A stretch of 64,000 nucleotides of DNA from SZUA-229 sp036567985 (GTDB taxonomy: Bacteria > Pseudomonadota > Gammaproteobacteria > SZUA-229). How positions within the stretch are numbered: position 1 is the first letter of the stretch; each line of letters begins with the position of its first letter. The notes under the pieces were generated by a model. The model saw only the letters and a program-made list of their open reading frames with translations, was not told where the DNA came from and searched no databases. Below, in pieces: positions 61,219 through 64,000 of the stretch. Position numbers and translations under genes: made by a program. The stretch covers positions 1 through 64,000 of the forward strand of contig DATCTK010000044.1 of assembly GCA_036567985.1 (NCBI GenBank). The letters run 5' to 3'.

Positions 61219-62040
61219 TTATTCCAGCCAGCTATTAAGGTATTGCAGCAGCTGTTGTCGGTTAGCCTCATAGCTGAACAGGTTGCTGTGCCTGCCTGTA
61301 AGTCGGCTTATAAATTTGGGTTCATTGCTTTGCTGGTACAGTGCCCGTACATGTCTGGGGTGAATCACTTCGTCCTGCTCACTGTAGAGGTAGAGCAGAG
61401 GTATCTGCGGCAGCTGTCCCACAGCGTCGAGTGGTCGATAACGGTTGCTGATGGTCAGTGATAGCGGCCACTGAAATGCCCAGGTCAGCCAGGAAGTTGC
61501 CAGCATGTCACGGCTGATTTCGCGGTAATCACTGAATGGGGATATAAACACGGCAGCATCTATGCCCTGTGGTCGCTGGGCGAGGCTGTAGATGCCCAGG
61601 CTGGCACCGAGGCTTTGTCCAATCAGAAATATTTTTTTATCGGCGGGGTAGCGTTTGCGCGCGTATTCCATGGCGTGATAAATATCGTTGATAGCGCCAT
61701 CAAGTCCGGGCTGGCCCTGCGATAAACCGTAGCCGCGGTAATCGAAAATAAATACATCATACTGATGACGGGTAAGCCAGTAGACAGCGGCAGAATGCGT
61801 ACTGATATTTTCCGCATTGCCATGTAGGAACAGAATCAGCGCGTTTGATTCTTCTTCAGCCGGAAACCACCAGCCATGCAGTTGCAGATTATCGCTGCTG
61901 GAAAAATACACATCGCGGTATTCAATTCCCAGTTGATCTGGCGTAACCAGCAGCTCTTTACTGGGCTGGAAAAATACATGGCTGCAGCCACTGAGCAAAC
62001 TAAGTGACGAAAATAATAATATACTTATTAAGTGTTGCAT
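61219..62040 (-). CDS. Alpha/beta-hydrolase lipoprotein
   Basis: 273 residues. Lipobox LLSGC (Cys19) after a signal peptide; serine-hydrolase nucleophile in IFLIGQSLGASLGIYS; oxyanion region ILFLHGNAENISTHSAA; FDYRGYGLSQGQP; acid in LYSEQDEVIHPRHV; and late histidine in LTGRHSNLFSYE. Resembles the BEM46/YqiA-type hydrolases anchored in the membrane. Substrate unknown. The remnant of an epimerase lies upstream of its stop side. Confidence 0.9.
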   Translation of the reverse strand: MQHLISILLFSSLSLLSGCSHVFFQPSKELLVTPDQLGIEYRDVYFSSSDNLQLHGWWFPAEEESNALILFLHGNAENISTHSAAVYWLTRHQYDVFIFDYRGYGLSQGQPGLDGAINDIYHAMEYARKRYPADKKIFLIGQSLGASLGIYSLAQRPQGIDAAVFISPFSDYREISRDMLATSWLTWAFQWPLSLTISNRYRPLDAVGQLPQIPLLYLYSEQDEVIHPRHVRALYQQSNEPKFISRLTGRHSNLFSYEANRQQLLQYLNSWLE

Positions 62041-62323
62041 GGCCCGGGTTGCGCTTTGTTATCCATTGAGATGCGCCTGATAGCTGCTCCTGTCGATAAG
62101 CCTGGTGTCTGTCATCGGTTGTGCAGGCGGCAATTAGGCATTATACCTTATGTGTCTTATGAATCATTTCGCATTTTGTCAAAGCGCATTTGAGCCAACG
62201 CTTAAATATAGCAAATTGTTGTTGCATAGTGATACCCCGCTGCTATTATAGCTTTCGTGGGATAATAAATAACAAAAATTCTTTTATGCAGTACCCAACG
62301 CTGCTAAAAAACGGAGAAACCTT

Positions 62324-62800
62324 ATGAAAAAACTAATTGCAGGTTCAATTCTGATGGTTGCATCTTCCAGCGCATTTGCTGTTGCGCCGGGCGGCCCTGA
62401 CTGTGGCTGGGGTAATATGTTATTTGACGGGCAGGCTGGTCTTGGTCCGCACTTTATGGCATCCATTACCAACGGTACTTCAGGTAACGCAACTTTCGGT
62501 ATGACATCGGGCACCAACGGCTGTTCAGCCAATGGCAACCTGACCTATGGTGGAAAATCCTTACTGGCTTCTATCATGGACGAGTTCTCGCAGGACGTTG
62601 CCATGGGTGAAGGTGAGGCCATGAATGCGGTTGCAGTAATGATGGGTATAGCACCTGAAGATCGCGACAGCTTTGCACAGCTGACACATGAAAACTTTGC
62701 TGTTATCTTTCCAGGTGAAAATGTAACTGCAGAAGACGTGCTGGCTTCTCTGGAAACACTGATGAAAGCTGATGCGCGCTTATCCAAGTATGTAAGCTAA
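62324..62800 (+). CDS. DUF3015 family secreted protein
   Basis: 158 residues: signal peptide (KKLIAGSILMVASSSAFAVA), then GPDCGWGNMLFDGQAG and the DUF3015-typical TFGMTSGTNGCSANGNLTYG with paired cysteines. The C-terminal half is helical (LMKADARLSKYVS). Periplasmic, role unknown. AACGGAGAAACC lies before the ATG. An intrinsic terminator follows. Confidence 0.87.
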   Translation: MKKLIAGSILMVASSSAFAVAPGGPDCGWGNMLFDGQAGLGPHFMASITNGTSGNATFGMTSGTNGCSANGNLTYGGKSLLASIMDEFSQDVAMGEGEAMNAVAVMMGIAPEDRDSFAQLTHENFAVIFPGENVTAEDVLASLETLMKADARLSKYVS

Positions 62801-62815
62801 TCGTTTTTATCTGCG

Positions 62816-62853
62816 AACGGAGTCTGTGTGTAATATAACAGGCTCCGTTTTTT
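62816..62853 (+). terminator. Terminator after the DUF3015 gene
   Basis: AACGGAGTCTG and CAGGCTCCGTT pair over ten of eleven bases with a 12-base loop, followed by TTTTT. Confidence 0.85.
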
Positions 62854-62951
62854 ATCTGCTTCTTTCTTAATTTTATACCTGTCTATGTTGCTTTATATTC
62901 TGCCGTATTATCTGGCAGTTTCTTTCTCATTTCGGTTTTCGGTAACGATTG

Positions 62952-64000
62952 ATGATAAATAACCCGGTAGCCGTTAACTCAGCTTGTTCCCGTTCAAAAT
63001 TTTCACACATGCACAACTGGCTGCAAAGTCATCAATGCGGGCGACTTTTCTATCACATTATTATGCTGGTACTGTTGTGTGGATTTCATCCACTGTTACA
63101 GGCATCGTCATTACCCGATGGTCTGCTGGAGCATGCGCAGCAACAACAGTTGTGGCAACACAAAACATGGCATGATCTATTGCATTATGAAACCGAAAAA
63201 AGTTCACCCAGCGGATATTTAAGCCAGGTGGATGATGTGCGGTTTTTTACTGCCGCAGACGGTAAACAGAACCCGCAGGCCGAGTTGCAGCACACACTGC
63301 AGGCATTTTATCTGCCGCCTTCGGATAATACGCAGCATGCGCAATGCCGCTTTATTGCACGCTTTAACTGGCTCAAACAGCAACTGACAGAAAGGTTGGT
63401 AAATCTGCCACAGGTGGAGTGCAGGCAATACAATGAGTGGCGATCTTTTGTGGCAGATGACCAGGTCACACTGGTGTTTCCGGCCTATCACCTGAACAGC
63501 CCCTCGTCCATGTTCGGTCATACCCTGTTACGGCTTGATGCGGCGGATGACAAAAACAGTTCCGACTGGTTGTCAGTGGCGGTTAATTTCGGTGCCGATG
63601 TCAGCCATGATGACAACTCACTGTTTTATGCCTTTAAAGGCCTGAGCGGCGGTTATCCCGGTTTTTTTATCGTTGAGCCCTATTTCAAAAAAATTCAGGA
63701 GTACAACCAGAAGGAAAAGCGAGATATCTGGGAGTACCCGTTAAACCTGACCCCACAGGAAACCCGCCGTATGGTAGAGCATCTGTGGGAGTTAAAGGAA
63801 ATGGAGTTCGATTATTATTTTTTTGACGAAAACTGCTCCTATCGCTTGCTGGAATTACTGGAAGTCGCGCGGCCGGGCATTGACCTGACCAGTGAATACG
63901 GCTTTTCCGTGATTCCGGTGGATACGATTCGCGGTATCAAGGCGGCGGGACTGATTGATGATGCGCATTATCGACCCTCGCAGGTGACCACCCTGGAAAA
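62952..64000 (+). CDS. DUF4105 membrane protein (3' truncated by window edge)
   Basis: Open reading frame from ATG 62952 (MINNPVAVNSACSRSKFSHM) to the window end, at least 349 codons, no stop. A second in-frame ATG at 63009 may be the real start. Hydrophobic signal/anchor LFYHIIMLVLLCGFHPLLQA. DUF4105 hallmarks: TLVFPAYHLNSPSSMFGHTL, and later FDYYFFDENCSYRLLELLEV with the conserved ENCSY cysteine. Such proteins often sit beside DUF3015 genes, as here. Periplasm-facing, function unknown. Confidence 0.88.
   Translation, partial: MINNPVAVNSACSRSKFSHMHNWLQSHQCGRLFYHIIMLVLLCGFHPLLQASSLPDGLLEHAQQQQLWQHKTWHDLLHYETEKSSPSGYLSQVDDVRFFTAADGKQNPQAELQHTLQAFYLPPSDNTQHAQCRFIARFNWLKQQLTERLVNLPQVECRQYNEWRSFVADDQVTLVFPAYHLNSPSSMFGHTLLRLDAADDKNSSDWLSVAVNFGADVSHDDNSLFYAFKGLSGGYPGFFIVEPYFKKIQEYNQKEKRDIWEYPLNLTPQETRRMVEHLWELKEMEFDYYFFDENCSYRLLELLEVARPGIDLTSEYGFSVIPVDTIRGIKAAGLIDDAHYRPSQVTTLE

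Overview
The window suggests a sulfur-oxidising, probably chemolithotrophic gammaproteobacterium. The evidence is a complete oxidative-type dissimilatory sulfite reductase (dsr) locus, in the gene order known from purple and other gammaproteobacterial sulfur oxidisers. A type I sulfide:quinone oxidoreductase and a full system I cytochrome c maturation set accompany it. No rRNA, tRNA, CRISPR array, transposase or phage gene was found. Both window edges cut genes: ccmA on the left and a DUF4105 gene on the right.

Layout. 1-7088 holds ccmABCDEFGHI (+). 7.2-15.5 kb carries an ATP-grasp enzyme, a DsrC-like paralogue, NDH-2, an HD-GYP sensor, a P-loop protein and homoserine O-succinyltransferase. 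15.5-19.1 kb has a block of hairpins, a porin, type I SQR and an S24-like protein. 19.4-35.1 kb is one long minus-strand dsr unit. In transcription order it reads dsrA-B-E-F-H-C-M-K-L-J-O-P-N-R, a NarX/NarL-type kinase and regulator, and a rhodanese. 35.8-38.6 kb (+) has a TauD-like dioxygenase, a 63-residue protein, an orphan Cas6-like RAMP protein, a second DsrC paralogue and a 67-residue protein. 38.7-44.5 kb holds two more Fe(II)/2-oxoglutarate oxygenases and several conserved unknowns. 44.7-49 kb has a MoxR ATPase, a metallopeptidase/VWA protein, a probable DsrS and an unknown. 49-53.8 kb is a lipoprotein / hybrid kinase / EAL signalling cluster. 53.8-64 kb is mostly housekeeping: ispG, an NAD-kinase-like protein, M18 aminopeptidase, a methyltransferase, an epimerase with a decayed partial copy nearby, a hydrolase lipoprotein, DUF3015 and DUF4105.

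How it works together. SQR delivers sulfide-derived sulfur. DsrEFH and the rhodanese relay persulfide sulfur to DsrC. DsrAB, with DsrL, oxidises it to sulfite, and DsrMKJOP links DsrC thiol/disulfide chemistry to quinone and c-type cytochromes. The ccm genes supply the haem c machinery needed by the triheme DsrJ. Inside the dsr unit, stem-loops lie between dsrA/dsrB, dsrC/dsrM, dsrL/dsrJ and dsrP/dsrN, which suggests segmental control of expression.

Most notable. (i) An orphan Cas6-like protein sits in a small operon divergent from dsrA. (ii) A palindrome of type TATCCCT-N2-AGGGATA occurs upstream of dsrA and of other genes here, and resembles the heptamer pairs bound by NarL-family regulators; a NarL-family regulator is encoded in the dsr unit. 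(iii) Two DsrC paralogues have altered redox cysteines. (iv) A MoxR/VWA/DsrS module follows, with its ATPase gene bracketed by large inverted repeats.
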